Shown here one piece after another: positions 32,050 to 40,413 of a stretch of DNA of 64,000 nt (positions within the stretch are counted from its first letter, which is position 1; the number at the start of each line of letters is the position of its first letter). Location: contig NZ_BOMS01000049.1 of assembly GCF_016862315.1 (NCBI RefSeq), positions 62,001-126,000 on the forward strand, given 5' to 3'. This DNA is from Actinoplanes palleronii (GTDB lineage: Bacteria > Actinomycetota > Actinomycetes > Mycobacteriales > Micromonosporaceae). Position numbers and translations under genes: made by a program. Under the pieces are notes generated by a model. That model searched no databases and had not been told where the DNA came from. It was given only the letters and a program-made list of their open reading frames with translations.

Positions 32050-32721
32050 GTGGTGGTGGACGGACACGCGGTGACCGCAGACGAGACCGGCCGGGCCCAT
32101 CGACGCGAAGCGATCACCGAGCTGGGCGACGCCCTGCGCACGCTGGTCGAGCACGCCACCACCACCGAGGTGCCGACCGGCGACCTGCTCCGGGCCGCCG
32201 CCGAGATCCGCGAGGTGACCACCCGGCTCGGCGACCGGGTGCGCGACCGGTCCACCCTGTCCAGCGCCGACGACCTGCTCGGCGGTGTCCGGATGTTCAA
32301 CCCGGTCACCGGGGCCGGCAGTGCGCTCGCCCCGCCGCTGCAGATCGAGGTGGTGGCCGGCGTGGCGACCGGCCGGTGCACGCTCGGCCGGGCCTTCGAG
32401 GGCCCGCCGACGTTCGCGCACGGCGGGGTCAGCGCCATGCTGCTCGACCAGATCCTCGGCCACGCCGTGGTCGCCTCCGGCAATCCGGGGATGACCGTGC
32501 GGCTGGACACCGCCTACCGCGCGCCGGTCCCCCTGCTGACCCCGCTGCTGCTGACCGCCCAGGTCCAGGACGTGGCCGGCCGCCGGGTGACCGCGACCGG
32601 CACCATCGCCACCGAGGCCGACCCCGGCACACCCCTGGTCACCGCGACCGGCACGTTCGTCGGCCTGCGCGCCGAGCAGACCCACCGCCTGTTCGGCAAG
32701 CTCCTGCGCGCCGACCCCTGA
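32050..32721 (+). CDS. PaaI/4HBT hotdog thioesterase in the KstR regulon
   Basis: About 223 residues: an N-terminal helical region then a hotdog domain with GPPTFAHGGVSAMLLDQILGHAVVASGNPGMT, the catalytic HGG motif of PaaI-type acyl-CoA thioesterases. It probably hydrolyses a steroid-derived or other acyl-CoA, perhaps recycling CoA from dead-end thioesters. Three consecutive GTG codons at 32050-32058 leave the exact start open; GTG 32071 is also possible. A KstR box upstream ties it to steroid growth. Confidence 0.82.
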   Translation: MVVDGHAVTADETGRAHRREAITELGDALRTLVEHATTTEVPTGDLLRAAAEIREVTTRLGDRVRDRSTLSSADDLLGGVRMFNPVTGAGSALAPPLQIEVVAGVATGRCTLGRAFEGPPTFAHGGVSAMLLDQILGHAVVASGNPGMTVRLDTAYRAPVPLLTPLLLTAQVQDVAGRRVTATGTIATEADPGTPLVTATGTFVGLRAEQTHRLFGKLLRADP

Positions 32722-32733
32722 CGGGCCGGCGGC

Positions 32734-33417
32734 TCACCACGGCAGCGGACCCGTCTCGTCCTGGAAGGTGCCGGTCGGACCGGAGGCGTCGAGGGTGGCC
32801 ATCCCGACCACGACCCGGGCGCTCTGCTCAACCGGGCGTCCGATGCCGAAAGCGGCGGTCATGTCGGTGGCGGTGGGGCCCGGCTCGACGGCGTTGAACC
32901 GGATGCCCGGCTGTGCCTTGGCGTAGTGCACCGTCAGCATGGTGGCCGCCGACTTCGACGCCGAATACAGCGCGAGCGGCAGGCCGAACTCCGGCCGCTC
33001 CGGGTTGGTCACCGCCCAGAACGACCCGGCGCTGCTGGAGACGGTGACCACGTTGGCGTGCGAGGACTTGCGCAGCAACGGCAGTGCCGCCTCGGTGACC
33101 CGGACGATGCCGACCGCGTTCGTGTCGAAGGACCGCAGCGCCGCGGGGCCGTCGAGCGCGGTCTCCAGGACTCCGGCGTTGTGCACCAGGACGTCGAGCC
33201 GGCCCTCGGCCGCGTCGATCGCCGCCAGGGCGCTGCTGACCGAGGCGTCGTCGGTCACGTCGAGCTGGACGAACCGCGCGCCGAGCTCGGCGGCGGCCTT
33301 CGCGCCGCGGCCGGCGTCCCGCGCGCCGATGTACACCTGGTGCCCCAGCGCCAGCAGCTGCCGGGCGGTCTCGTAGCCGATGCCCTTGTTGCCACCGGTG
33401 ATCAAGCTGACGGTCAT
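32734..33417 (-). CDS. Short-chain dehydrogenase/reductase
   Basis: A 227-residue classical SDR: MTVSLITGGNKGIGYETARQL with the TGxxxGIG motif, LDVLVHNAGVLE (NNAG replaced by HNAG), catalytic Ser in VVTVSSSAGSFWA and YSASKSA. It resembles the carbonyl-reductase-like SDRs of actinomycetes. ATG 33417 has GGAGG upstream. It is divergent from an XRE regulator, a pairing seen repeatedly in this window. The substrate is unknown and there is no steroid-type operator. Confidence 0.87.
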   Translation of the reverse strand: MTVSLITGGNKGIGYETARQLLALGHQVYIGARDAGRGAKAAAELGARFVQLDVTDDASVSSALAAIDAAEGRLDVLVHNAGVLETALDGPAALRSFDTNAVGIVRVTEAALPLLRKSSHANVVTVSSSAGSFWAVTNPERPEFGLPLALYSASKSAATMLTVHYAKAQPGIRFNAVEPGPTATDMTAAFGIGRPVEQSARVVVGMATLDASGPTGTFQDETGPLPW

Positions 33418-33555
33418 GTTGTCCTCCGCGTTCCGTGGCCCCCAGCGGGCCGTCATGAACGCTACGAGCGACGCACCGGCACACCCGGAGTCCTGTGCAG
33501 CCTGGGGTGTGACAGGACCCCCTTCGCCCGGTGCGCACAGCGCTAATGTCGGGCC

Positions 33556-34416
33556 ATGAGCGAGTCGACGAACGCCCTCGGCGCGTACCTGCGGGCCCGG
33601 CGCGAGCTGGTGACGACGCAGCAGGCGGGCATCCCCGACGTCGGCGTGCGGCGGGTGCCGGGCCTGCGGCGCGAGGAGGTCGCCATGCTCGCCGGCATCA
33701 GCGCCGACTACTACCTGCGGCTCGAGCGCGGCCGGGACCGCAACCCCTCCGTCCAGGTGCTCGAGGCGATCGCCCGCGTGCTGCAGCTCGACGACGACCA
33801 CTTCGCCCACCTGCTGACCCTGGTCGCGGACGTTCCCCGGCGGCGTCGTCGCCGGCCGCGCAAGCAGACGCCGCCGGCCGGAGCGTTGAAGCTGCTGGCG
33901 AGCCTCGCGCAGCCGGCCTTCATCGAGGACCGCTATTTCGACATCCTGGCGGTGAACCCGCTGGCCGCGGCGCTGTCGCCCGGCCACGCCCCCCGCGGCA
34001 ACCAGCTGCGGGACCTGTTCCTGGACCCGGCGACGCAGGCGCTGCACCCGGAGTGGGAGAACGTGACGGAGTGCTTCGTCGCCAACCTGCGGCAGGCCGT
34101 GGGGACCCACCTCGACGATCCACGGTTCATCGAGCTCACCGGCGAGCTGACGCTGGCGAGCCCGCGGTTCCGGCAGCTCTGGGCCCGGCACGAGGTGCGC
34201 GGGCAGAGCGGCGGGCCGATCCGGCTCGACCACCCGCAGGTCGGTGAGATGACCCTCAACCGGGAGCGGCTCGCCATCAGCGGCACCGACGACCTGATGC
34301 TTGTCGTCTACCACCCGGACGCCGGCTCGGCCGACGCCGACAAGCTGGCCCTGCTCGCCTCGGTCGCCCTGCCCACGGCCGGCAGCACGAAGGACCACGT
34401 CGTCAAACCTGCCTGA
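33556..34416 (+). CDS. XRE-family regulator with MmyB-like ligand domain
   Basis: A 286-residue protein. The N-terminal XRE helix-turn-helix (about 5-80) reads ALGAYLRARRELVTTQQAG and RRVPGLRREEVAMLAGISADYYLRLERG. A MmyB-type PAS-like domain follows (FDILAVNPLAAALSPG and FRQLWARHEVR). MmyB-like regulators often bind hydrophobic ligands and control an adjacent oxidoreductase; here the divergent SDR is the likely target. Confidence 0.9.
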   Translation: MSESTNALGAYLRARRELVTTQQAGIPDVGVRRVPGLRREEVAMLAGISADYYLRLERGRDRNPSVQVLEAIARVLQLDDDHFAHLLTLVADVPRRRRRRPRKQTPPAGALKLLASLAQPAFIEDRYFDILAVNPLAAALSPGHAPRGNQLRDLFLDPATQALHPEWENVTECFVANLRQAVGTHLDDPRFIELTGELTLASPRFRQLWARHEVRGQSGGPIRLDHPQVGEMTLNRERLAISGTDDLMLVVYHPDAGSADADKLALLASVALPTAGSTKDHVVKPA

Positions 34417-34506
34417 CGAGCGCCTCCGGCATGCGGCGGGGCGGCGCGCGGGGGCGGGCCTGACTAGCATCAACGCGGTCAATTTCCGCCACATGCTGAG
34501 GTATCG

Positions 34507-35109
34507 ATGACCTACCCTCCAAACACGCCCGAACCCGGCTTCGCCGCACCGCCGCAGGCCCCGCCGGACGAGGTGCTCCAGGCCGCCGCGAGCCGCCAGT
34601 TCGGCAGTCTGATCGCCGGGCAGCGCGGCACCAATCCGTTCGGCAACCTGGCCTTCGGCCTCGGCGGCGGCATCGCGCTGATCGCCGGCGGCGCCCTGGT
34701 CGCCTGGGTGGGCTCGCTCATCGACTTCCGGCCGCTGGCGCTGCTAGCCTGCCCGATGATCGTGATCGGCCTGGTCGTCATCGTCTACGCCGTCATGGCG
34801 CTGGCCGCCGGCTTCACCGCCACGTACCTGTTCGAGAACGGTCTCGTGCACACCAAGAACAAGAAGGTCGACGCGGTCGCGTGGACCGAGGTGGACGAGC
34901 TCTGGCTCTGGAAGGCCGGCGGCAACACCGCGCTGGCCGGCAACCTGCTCAGCTACTACGTGGTGACCTTCGACGGCCGCAAGGTCGTGGTCGAGTCGGC
35001 CGTCGGCAAGGGCGAGCAACCACTGGGCCCCCGGCTGGAACAGATCGTCGCCCAACTCGGCCGCCCGGTCGTGGACAGCGGCCCCTACGTGGGCAAAATG
35101 CGCCCCTGA
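34507..35109 (+). CDS. Conserved two-helix membrane protein, unknown
   Basis: A 200-residue protein with a Pro-rich N-terminus and two adjacent transmembrane helices (about residues 50-72 and 78-103: GGGIALIAGGALVAWVGSLI and MIVIGLVVIVYAVMALAAGF). A cytoplasmic domain of about 95 residues follows (YLFENGLVHTKNKKVDAVAWTEVDELWLW and VVTFDGRKVVVES), resembling a PH-like strand pattern (DUF6585-type). The function is unknown. It is followed 20 bp later by another membrane protein and the pair is probably co-transcribed. Confidence 0.7.
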   Translation: MTYPPNTPEPGFAAPPQAPPDEVLQAAASRQFGSLIAGQRGTNPFGNLAFGLGGGIALIAGGALVAWVGSLIDFRPLALLACPMIVIGLVVIVYAVMALAAGFTATYLFENGLVHTKNKKVDAVAWTEVDELWLWKAGGNTALAGNLLSYYVVTFDGRKVVVESAVGKGEQPLGPRLEQIVAQLGRPVVDSGPYVGKMRP

Positions 35110-35129
35110 CCGGGCAGAGGAGAAAAAAG

Positions 35130-36077
35130 ATGTCGTACGGCGTACGTTTTATGGCGATCCTCCTGTTCGGAGTCACCCTCGGGCTGGCCACGGCACTCGC
35201 GTCGACCGGCTTACCGGTGCCCGCGGCCGCGACGCTGGCCCTCGTCATCGTCGGCGCGGTGGCCCTGGCCGTCGAGCGCAAGACCGGCCGGGACTCGCCG
35301 GTCCTGGGCGTCACGTTCCTGTCGTTCGGCGCCATCGCCGGGATCGCCGCCATGGTGCAGGCCGTGCCGCAGGTCAACGGGTGGATCATCGGGATCGGCA
35401 CTCTGATCGTCGAGATCGCGCTGCTGATCGGCGTGATGAAGGGCTACCGGAAGCTCGCCGGGCAGGCCGGCAGTCTGCTGCGCCAGCGGCTCGCCCAGCA
35501 GAAGGGCTGGACCTACGCCCACGAGGCCGAGGTCCCGGTGCCCGGCCCGCGCACCGCCCCACGGCTGGTGGCCGTGCCCAACGACGCCACGTCGACCACC
35601 GGCCAGGAGGTCGTCTACGGCGCGGTCAACGGGCTGAACTTCATCGTGTTCGACCGGCGCCGCCCGAACGACCGCACCGGTCACCCGCAGACCGTGTGGC
35701 TGATCCAGTTGCCGGTCGCGCTGCCCTACCTGATCTCGTCCTACCTGCCCTACCTGCAGCAGGAGGAGGGTGCGGGTGAGGCGGAACCGACCGCCGCCCT
35801 GCTGGGGCAGATCCTGGGACTGCCCGCGGTCCGCCCGGGCCAGCCGCAGGATCACACCGACCACCCCGGGTTCGGCCGGGTGCTGCTCACCCCCGAGGTA
35901 CGCCAGGCCACCACCGCACCGGACTTCCCGCGCCGCTGGTGGATCGAGGGCACCTACCTGTGCGCCACCTCGGACGGCGAGACCGCCAACCCCAAGCTGG
36001 TCGCGATGTGGGTGGACATGCTCACCAGCTTCGCCGCCCGCTTCCCCTGGCCCTCCCTGACCAGCACCCCCAGCTGA
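35130..36077 (+). CDS. Conserved membrane protein with C-terminal soluble domain, unknown
   Basis: A 315-residue protein with four hydrophobic segments in the first 110 residues (FMAILLFGVTLGLATALAS through IIGIGTLIVEIALLIGVM). A basic linker (RQRLAQQKGWTYAHEAEVPV) and a soluble domain follow (VVYGAVNGLNFIVFDRRRPN, ending near WPSLTSTPS). No family recognised. ATG 35130 has GAGGAGAAAAAAG upstream. It likely forms an operon with the preceding membrane protein. Confidence 0.7.
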   Translation: MSYGVRFMAILLFGVTLGLATALASTGLPVPAAATLALVIVGAVALAVERKTGRDSPVLGVTFLSFGAIAGIAAMVQAVPQVNGWIIGIGTLIVEIALLIGVMKGYRKLAGQAGSLLRQRLAQQKGWTYAHEAEVPVPGPRTAPRLVAVPNDATSTTGQEVVYGAVNGLNFIVFDRRRPNDRTGHPQTVWLIQLPVALPYLISSYLPYLQQEEGAGEAEPTAALLGQILGLPAVRPGQPQDHTDHPGFGRVLLTPEVRQATTAPDFPRRWWIEGTYLCATSDGETANPKLVAMWVDMLTSFAARFPWPSLTSTPS

Positions 36078-36095
36078 CCCCACCGCACCCAAAGT

Positions 36096-36240
36096 CCCCA
36101 CGCAAGCAGTGAACGAGGCCAGCGTGGGGAGTTACGGTGCGCTCCGCACCCAAAAACCCCACGCAAGCAGTGAACGAGGCGAGCGTGGGGAGTTGCGGTG
36201 CGGTCCGCACCTGAAAACCCCAAGCAAGCAGGGAACCTGG
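36096..36240. repeat. 61-bp tandem repeat with embedded hairpins (family A)
   Basis: Units start at 36096, 36157 and 36218 (CCCCACGCAAGCAG), exact 61-bp period. Within a unit CCCCACGC pairs with GCGTGGGG about 18 nt later to form a stem-loop. The segment GCGTGGGGA-TT--CGG-GCGCTCCGCACC is shared with the 11114-11258 array. It sits directly after a plus-strand gene, so it may act as a terminator or be a mobile intergenic repeat. Confidence 0.85.
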
Positions 36241-36503
36241 CCAGCGGGGTTGGGGTGACCTGGGGGGAGCGCGGATGTCGCCCGGAAGGGTTTGCGTTTT
36301 GGACGCGTAGCGGCCAGCGAAGCCTGGAGGGTCCCGGCGGGAGCGGCGGTCTGTACCCCAGCGGACGCACGACATCCTGCATTTGAATTTGATCTTGCAG
36401 GAGTGCCGCGATCATCCAGGGACAACCTCTCCCTGGATGATCACGGCCTTCGCCTGGCTGGAGCGCTGCCGCATCATTGACCGTGTTGATCGGAGGTGGG
36501 CGG
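36241..36503. other. Noncoding stretch with a perfect 13-bp hairpin (36410-36442)
   Basis: With the repeat before it, this is the longest gene-free stretch of the window (36078-36503). GATCATCCAGGGA (36410-36422), a 7-nt loop and TCCCTGGATGATC (36430-36442) form a perfect inverted repeat, 61 bp upstream of the next start codon. There is no T-tract, so an operator or 5'-UTR structure is as likely as a terminator. The rest shows no convincing coding or RNA-gene signal. Confidence 0.7.
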
Positions 36504-37325
36504 ATGGATCGGGCACAGCTGGCGGATTTTCTTCGGGCGCGGCGGGAGGCGTTGCAGCCGGAGGACGTCGGGCTGCTGCGCGGGCCGGTGCGGCGGACCA
36601 GCGGGTTGCGGCGCGAAGAGGTCGCCGTGCTCGCCGGGATGTCGGTGGATTACTACAACCGGATCGAGCAGCAACGTGGGTCGATGCCGTCCGAGCAGAT
36701 GCTCGCCGGGCTCGCTCGGGGGCTTCGGCTGACGCTGGCCGAAAGGGATCATCTGTTCCGGCTCGCCGGGCATGCCGCGCCGGTGCGGCGGATCCGGGAC
36801 GATCATCCGAGCCCGGTGATGATGCGGATCGTCGCCAGTCTTGCGGACGTGCCGGCGTTGCTGTTCTCGCAGTTCGGCGAGGTGCTGCTGCAGACGCGGC
36901 CGGCCGTGGCGCTGCTCGGCGGGGACTGGACGCGGTTCAGCGGGCTGTCGCGGTATCTGGTGTATCGCTGGTTCGTGGAGCCGGCGATGCGCGACCTCTA
37001 TCCGGTCGAGGACCATCCGCTGCGCGGGCGGGTGTTCGTCGCGGACATCCGGGCGGCGTACAGCGCGGATCCCGGCGGTAAGGCCGGCGAGATCGTCGCG
37101 GCGTTGCTGGAGGTCAGTGCGGAGTTCGCCGCGATCTGGCGGCGGCACGAGGTGGACGTGATCCACCACCACGACCTCAAGCGCTACCGGCACGCCGAGC
37201 TGGGCGAGCTGGAGCTCTACTGCCAGCCGGTACTGGACCGCGACCAGTCGCACGAGCTGCTGGTCTTCACCGCGGTGCCCGGCTCGCCGAGCCAGGAGAA
37301 GCTGCGGATGCTGGCCGCCGTCTAA
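36504..37325 (+). CDS. XRE-family regulator with MmyB-like ligand domain
   Basis: A 273-residue protein, MDRAQLADFLRARREALQ then TSGLRREEVAVLAGMSVDYYNRIEQQRG (XRE HTH) and a MmyB-type C-terminal domain (FGEVLLQTRPAVALLGGDW and FAAIWRRHEVDVIHHHDLKR). ATG 36504 follows GGAGGTGGGCGG; an earlier TTG at 36477 is less likely. It lies upstream of, and in the same direction as, an MDR oxidoreductase, but that gene has its own MarR-type operators. A perfect hairpin upstream may be its operator. Confidence 0.88.
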   Translation: MDRAQLADFLRARREALQPEDVGLLRGPVRRTSGLRREEVAVLAGMSVDYYNRIEQQRGSMPSEQMLAGLARGLRLTLAERDHLFRLAGHAAPVRRIRDDHPSPVMMRIVASLADVPALLFSQFGEVLLQTRPAVALLGGDWTRFSGLSRYLVYRWFVEPAMRDLYPVEDHPLRGRVFVADIRAAYSADPGGKAGEIVAALLEVSAEFAAIWRRHEVDVIHHHDLKRYRHAELGELELYCQPVLDRDQSHELLVFTAVPGSPSQEKLRMLAAV

Positions 37326-37354
37326 GCGTCTCCGGCGTCACACCTCTTCCACTG

Positions 37355-37372
37355 TGCTTCGAATCCGAAGCA
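37355..37372. promoter_or_regulatory. MarR-type operator 1 upstream of MDR gene
   Basis: TGCTTCGAATCCGAAGCA is an 18-bp inverted repeat (7-bp arms). It is the first of three copies in this locus of one motif and lies 64 bp upstream of the MDR start. Confidence 0.82.
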
Positions 37373-37388
37373 TGTTACGGTCAGAAAG

Positions 37389-37406
37389 TGCTTCGAGTTC
37401 GAAGCA
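37389..37406. promoter_or_regulatory. MarR-type operator 2 upstream of MDR gene
   Basis: TGCTTCGAGTTCGAAGCA, the same 7-bp arms as operator 1, 34 bp centre to centre (about three helical turns). It is 30 bp upstream of the MDR start, consistent with repression by two dimers on one DNA face. Confidence 0.82.
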
Positions 37407-37436
37407 AAACATCTCTCCTCAAGGTAGGTAGTCGTC

Positions 37437-38354
37437 ATGAAGGCAGTGCGTTTTTCCGAGTACGGCGACCCGTCCGTCCTGCGCTACGAGGACGTCGAGC
37501 AGCCCGTTCCCGCCGCCGGACAGGTCCGGATCCGGGTGGCCGCGACGTCGTTCAACGGGGTCGACGGCAACATCCGCGCCGGGTTCATGCAGGGCCCGAT
37601 CCCGGTGACGCTGCCGCACACCCCCGGCCTGGACGTCGCCGGGACCGTCGACGCGCTCGGCCCGGACGTGGACACGGTGGCCGTCGGTGACCAGGTGATC
37701 GGGTTCCTGCCGATGACCGGGGTCGGTGCGTCCGCGGAGTACGTGCTGGCGCCGGCCGAGATCCTGACCGCCGCGCCGAGCAGCATCCCGCTGGTCGACG
37801 CGGCCGCGCTGCCGACGGTGGGTCTCACCGCGTGGCAGGCGCTGTTCGACCACGCCGAGCTGACCGCCGGGCAACGGGTGCTGATCAACGGGGCGGGCGG
37901 CGCGGTCGGCGACTACGCCGTGCAGCTGGCCAAGAACGCCGGCGCGTACGTGATCGGTGTCGCCGGAGCGCGCAGCGCGGGCCGGGTCCGGGCGGCGGAC
38001 GAGGTCCTCGACCCGGACAGTGCCGGGAAGGCCGAGCCGGTCGACGTGGTGGTCAACCTCGCGCCGGTCGCGCCGGAGCAGCTGGCCGCGCTGGTCACGC
38101 TGATCCGGCCCGGCGGGGTGCTGGTGAACACGACGGTGTGGATGCCGGCGCCGAGTGACGAGGAGCGCGGGGTGCGTGGCGTCAACCTGTTCGTCCGCAG
38201 TGACGCGGAGCAGCTGGCCGGGCTGGTGGCGCTGGTCGACGCGGGGAAGCTGAACGTCGACGTGGCGCGGCGAGTGCCGCTGGCCGAGCTGGCGTCTGTG
38301 CACGCCGAGCCGGGCGCCGTGGCCGGCAAGACCGTGATCGTTGTCGCGTCCTGA
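37437..38354 (+). CDS. NADP-dependent zinc-free MDR oxidoreductase (quinone reductase-like)
   Basis: A 305-residue medium-chain reductase: MKAVRFSEYGDPSVLRYEDVEQPVP, GLDVAGTVDALG, and the nucleotide motif LINGAGGAVGDYAVQLAKNAG. The zinc-ligand cysteines of alcohol dehydrogenases are absent, which puts it with quinone/enone reductases. It carries two MarR-type operators and ends just before the convergent marR gene, so it is probably induced by an electrophile or quinone sensed by that MarR. Confidence 0.88.
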   Translation: MKAVRFSEYGDPSVLRYEDVEQPVPAAGQVRIRVAATSFNGVDGNIRAGFMQGPIPVTLPHTPGLDVAGTVDALGPDVDTVAVGDQVIGFLPMTGVGASAEYVLAPAEILTAAPSSIPLVDAAALPTVGLTAWQALFDHAELTAGQRVLINGAGGAVGDYAVQLAKNAGAYVIGVAGARSAGRVRAADEVLDPDSAGKAEPVDVVVNLAPVAPEQLAALVTLIRPGGVLVNTTVWMPAPSDEERGVRGVNLFVRSDAEQLAGLVALVDAGKLNVDVARRVPLAELASVHAEPGAVAGKTVIVVAS

Positions 38355-38870
38355 TCAGCCGGCGCCCCGGCGCTTGGCCCGGGGTTTCGCGGAGCGGGGC
38401 GGGGTCGCGCGCATGTGGGCACGGACCCGGCCGAGCACCTCGCTGAGCGCGGCCAGGTCGCCGGTGGCCATCGGGTCGAACAGCAGCCGCCGCACGTCGG
38501 CCACGTGCCCCGGCAGCACCCGGGCGACCAGGCCCCGGCCGCTGTCGGTAACGGTCACCACGATCACTCGTTCGTCGTCGGGTGACGACGAGCGGGTGAT
38601 CAGGCCCCGCTTGTCGAGCAGCCCGGCCTGGTAGGTCAGGCCGCTGCGGCTGTACACCACGCCGTCGGCCAGATCGGTCATCCGCAGCCGGCCGTCCGGG
38701 GCGTCCACCAGCCGGGCCAGGATCTGGAACTGCACGTAGCTGAGGTCGCCCTCGGCCCGCAGGTGCGCGTCGACCGCGTACTGGAGAAGGCTGCTGACCT
38801 CCATCACCGCGAAATACGCACCGAGCTCCTCGGGGCTCAGGCCAGGCGTCTCGTCAGTCACGCCGGCCAT
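38355..38870 (-). CDS. MarR-family repressor
   Basis: A 171-residue winged-helix protein: LSYVQFQILARLVDAPDGRLRMTDLADGVVYSRSGLTYQAGLLDKRGLI (HTH) and the wing SSPDDERVIVVTVTDSGR, with a basic C-terminal tail (PPRSAKPRAKRRGAG). It lies between two operator-bearing oxidoreductase genes. A third operator starts 7 bp upstream of its own ATG, so autoregulation is expected and its mRNA has little or no leader. Confidence 0.9.
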   Translation of the reverse strand: MAGVTDETPGLSPEELGAYFAVMEVSSLLQYAVDAHLRAEGDLSYVQFQILARLVDAPDGRLRMTDLADGVVYSRSGLTYQAGLLDKRGLITRSSSPDDERVIVVTVTDSGRGLVARVLPGHVADVRRLLFDPMATGDLAALSEVLGRVRAHMRATPPRSAKPRAKRRGAG

Positions 38871-38876
38871 CCTACT

Positions 38877-38894
38877 TGCTTCGAATTCGGAACA
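38877..38894. promoter_or_regulatory. MarR-type operator 3 between marR and NmrA gene
   Basis: TGCTTCGAATTCGGAACA repeats the motif of the two upstream sites with two changes in the right arm. It fills half of the 35-bp divergent gap, so binding would block both promoters. Confidence 0.8.
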
Positions 38895-38905
38895 GGAGAA
38901 CCTTG

Positions 38906-39856
38906 ATGTCCAGCCCGAAACTGATCACCGTGGTCGGCGCGACCGGCGCCCAGGGCGGCGGCGTCACGCGGGCGCTGCTCGCGGACGAGACCTTCACCGT
39001 ACGGGCGGTGACGCGTGACGCCGGGTCGCCGAAGGCCCGCGCGCTGGCCGAGCTCGGCGCCGAGGTGGTGACGGCGACGCTCGACGACCGGGACAGCCTG
39101 CGCGCGGCGTTCGACGGGGCGTACGGGGCGTTCCTGGTCACGCCGTACTGGGAGCACCGCTCGCCGGAACGGGAGATCGCCGAGGTGCAGAACCTGATCG
39201 GGGCGGCCCGGGGCGCCGAGCTGCGGCACGTGCTGTGGTCGACGCTCGAGGACACCCGGGCGGCCATCCCGGCGGGCGACGAGCGGATGCCGCTGCTCGA
39301 CGGCGGCTATCGGGTGCCGCACTTCGACGTGAAGGGCGGGACGGCCGACGCGCTGTTCGCGGAGTCCGGCCTGCCGGTCACGTACCTGCTGATGTCGTTC
39401 TACTGGGAGAACCTGCTCGGCGACCTCGCGCCGCAGCGTGACCCGGACGGGACACTCGCGCTGCACCTGGCGATCGGGGACGCGGCGATCGCCGGGGTGG
39501 CCCTGGACGACCTGGGCGCGATCGCGGCGCGGGCGCTGCGGCGGCCGGCCGAGACGATCGGCGCCACCATCCCGGTGGCGACCGAGCATCTGACCGGCGA
39601 GCAGATCGCGGTGGCGTTCGCCAGGACGCTCGGCGAGTTGGTGGTCTACCGGCCGCCGACGCATGATCAGCTACGGGGGCTGGGCTTCCCGGGCGCGGAC
39701 GAGTTGGGCAACATGTTCCAGTACTACGCGGAGTTCTCCGAGCACGCGCTCGGGTTGCGGGGCACCGGTGTCGCCCGGGCGATGCAGCCGCGGTGGCGCA
39801 ACCTCACCGAGTTCCTGACCGGCCGTCGCTCGGATGTGGCGCAGGTCACAGCCTAG
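38906..39856 (+). CDS. NmrA-like NAD(P)-binding protein
   Basis: A 316-residue atypical SDR: LITVVGATGAQGGGVTRALL gives the GxxGxxG nucleotide motif, followed by FTVRAVTRDAGSPKARALAELGAEVV and a long C-terminal domain. NmrA-family proteins are redox sensors or isoflavone-reductase-like enzymes. ATG 38906 follows ACAGGAGAACC. Divergent from marR across a shared operator, so it belongs to the same small regulon as the MDR. Confidence 0.87.
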   Translation: MSSPKLITVVGATGAQGGGVTRALLADETFTVRAVTRDAGSPKARALAELGAEVVTATLDDRDSLRAAFDGAYGAFLVTPYWEHRSPEREIAEVQNLIGAARGAELRHVLWSTLEDTRAAIPAGDERMPLLDGGYRVPHFDVKGGTADALFAESGLPVTYLLMSFYWENLLGDLAPQRDPDGTLALHLAIGDAAIAGVALDDLGAIAARALRRPAETIGATIPVATEHLTGEQIAVAFARTLGELVVYRPPTHDQLRGLGFPGADELGNMFQYYAEFSEHALGLRGTGVARAMQPRWRNLTEFLTGRRSDVAQVTA

Positions 39857-39929
39857 CCGCCAACCTTTTCCGGGCCGGCGCGTCCTCTCAGGCGACAGTG
39901 CACCGACCGACACAGTGCTGGAGCTTGAG

Positions 39930-40319
39930 ATGCGCAGATCCACCCGGGCCCTCGCGGTCACCGCCGGAACCGTGGCCGTCATCGCGATCGGCGGGGTGTC
40001 CGCCGCGGCGGCCTTCGCCGACGAGGAGACCCCGGCTACGGCCCCGACTCCGACCGCGTCCGTGGCACCGACCCCGACCGCGTCCATCGCGCCGACGCCG
40101 ACCGCCTCTGTCGCACCCACCCGCACCGCGGCCACCGCATCACCGGCGCCCACCGCTTCCACGCGGAACCCGACCGCCTCGCCGGTGCCCACCCGGGTGC
40201 AGACCGCCACGCCGGTCCCGACCGCTTCCACCCGGGAGCAGACCCCCGCGCCGACGCGGTCACCCGTCACCCGCCGGCCCACCAACGCACCGACGCCCAG
40301 CGCCTCGGCCGCCTCCTGA
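39930..40319 (+). CDS. Secreted Pro/Thr/Ala-rich repeat protein
   Basis: 129 residues: signal peptide MRRSTRALAVTAGTVAVIAIGGVSAAAAFA, then a low-complexity region of imperfect PTPTAS(V/I)A heptapeptides (APTPTASVAPTPTASIAPT and on). No folded domain follows. It could be a heavily O-glycosylated wall-exposed linker or simply repeat-driven sequence. ATG 39930 is chosen because it gives a clean signal peptide. It precedes an ECF sigma factor. Confidence 0.6.
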   Translation: MRRSTRALAVTAGTVAVIAIGGVSAAAAFADEETPATAPTPTASVAPTPTASIAPTPTASVAPTRTAATASPAPTASTRNPTASPVPTRVQTATPVPTASTREQTPAPTRSPVTRRPTNAPTPSASAAS

Positions 40320-40325
40320 GGTATC

Positions 40326-40352
40326 GCGCCGGCCGCCCCGCGCGGCCGGCGC
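40326..40352 (+). terminator. GC-rich hairpin after the Pro/Thr-rich gene
   Basis: GCGCCGGCCGC and GCGGCCGGCGC form a perfect 11-bp stem with a 5-nt loop, 7 bp after the stop codon at 40319. No T-tract, which is common for actinobacterial terminators. Confidence 0.6.
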
Positions 40353-40413
40353 GCCACCGTCCGCCCGTCTCCCCGACCCACACCGCGAGGCCCTTTTGAT
40401 CTTCGTGCTCCCG

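Noticed and set aside
36096..36240. 61-bp arrays as CRISPR
   Set aside because: The units are contiguous and identical over their whole length, with no unique spacers.
40036..40263. Long minus-strand open frames opposite the Pro/Thr-rich gene
   Set aside because: Frames stay open because of GC-rich codon repeats; no start signal or domain, and the plus strand has a signal peptide.
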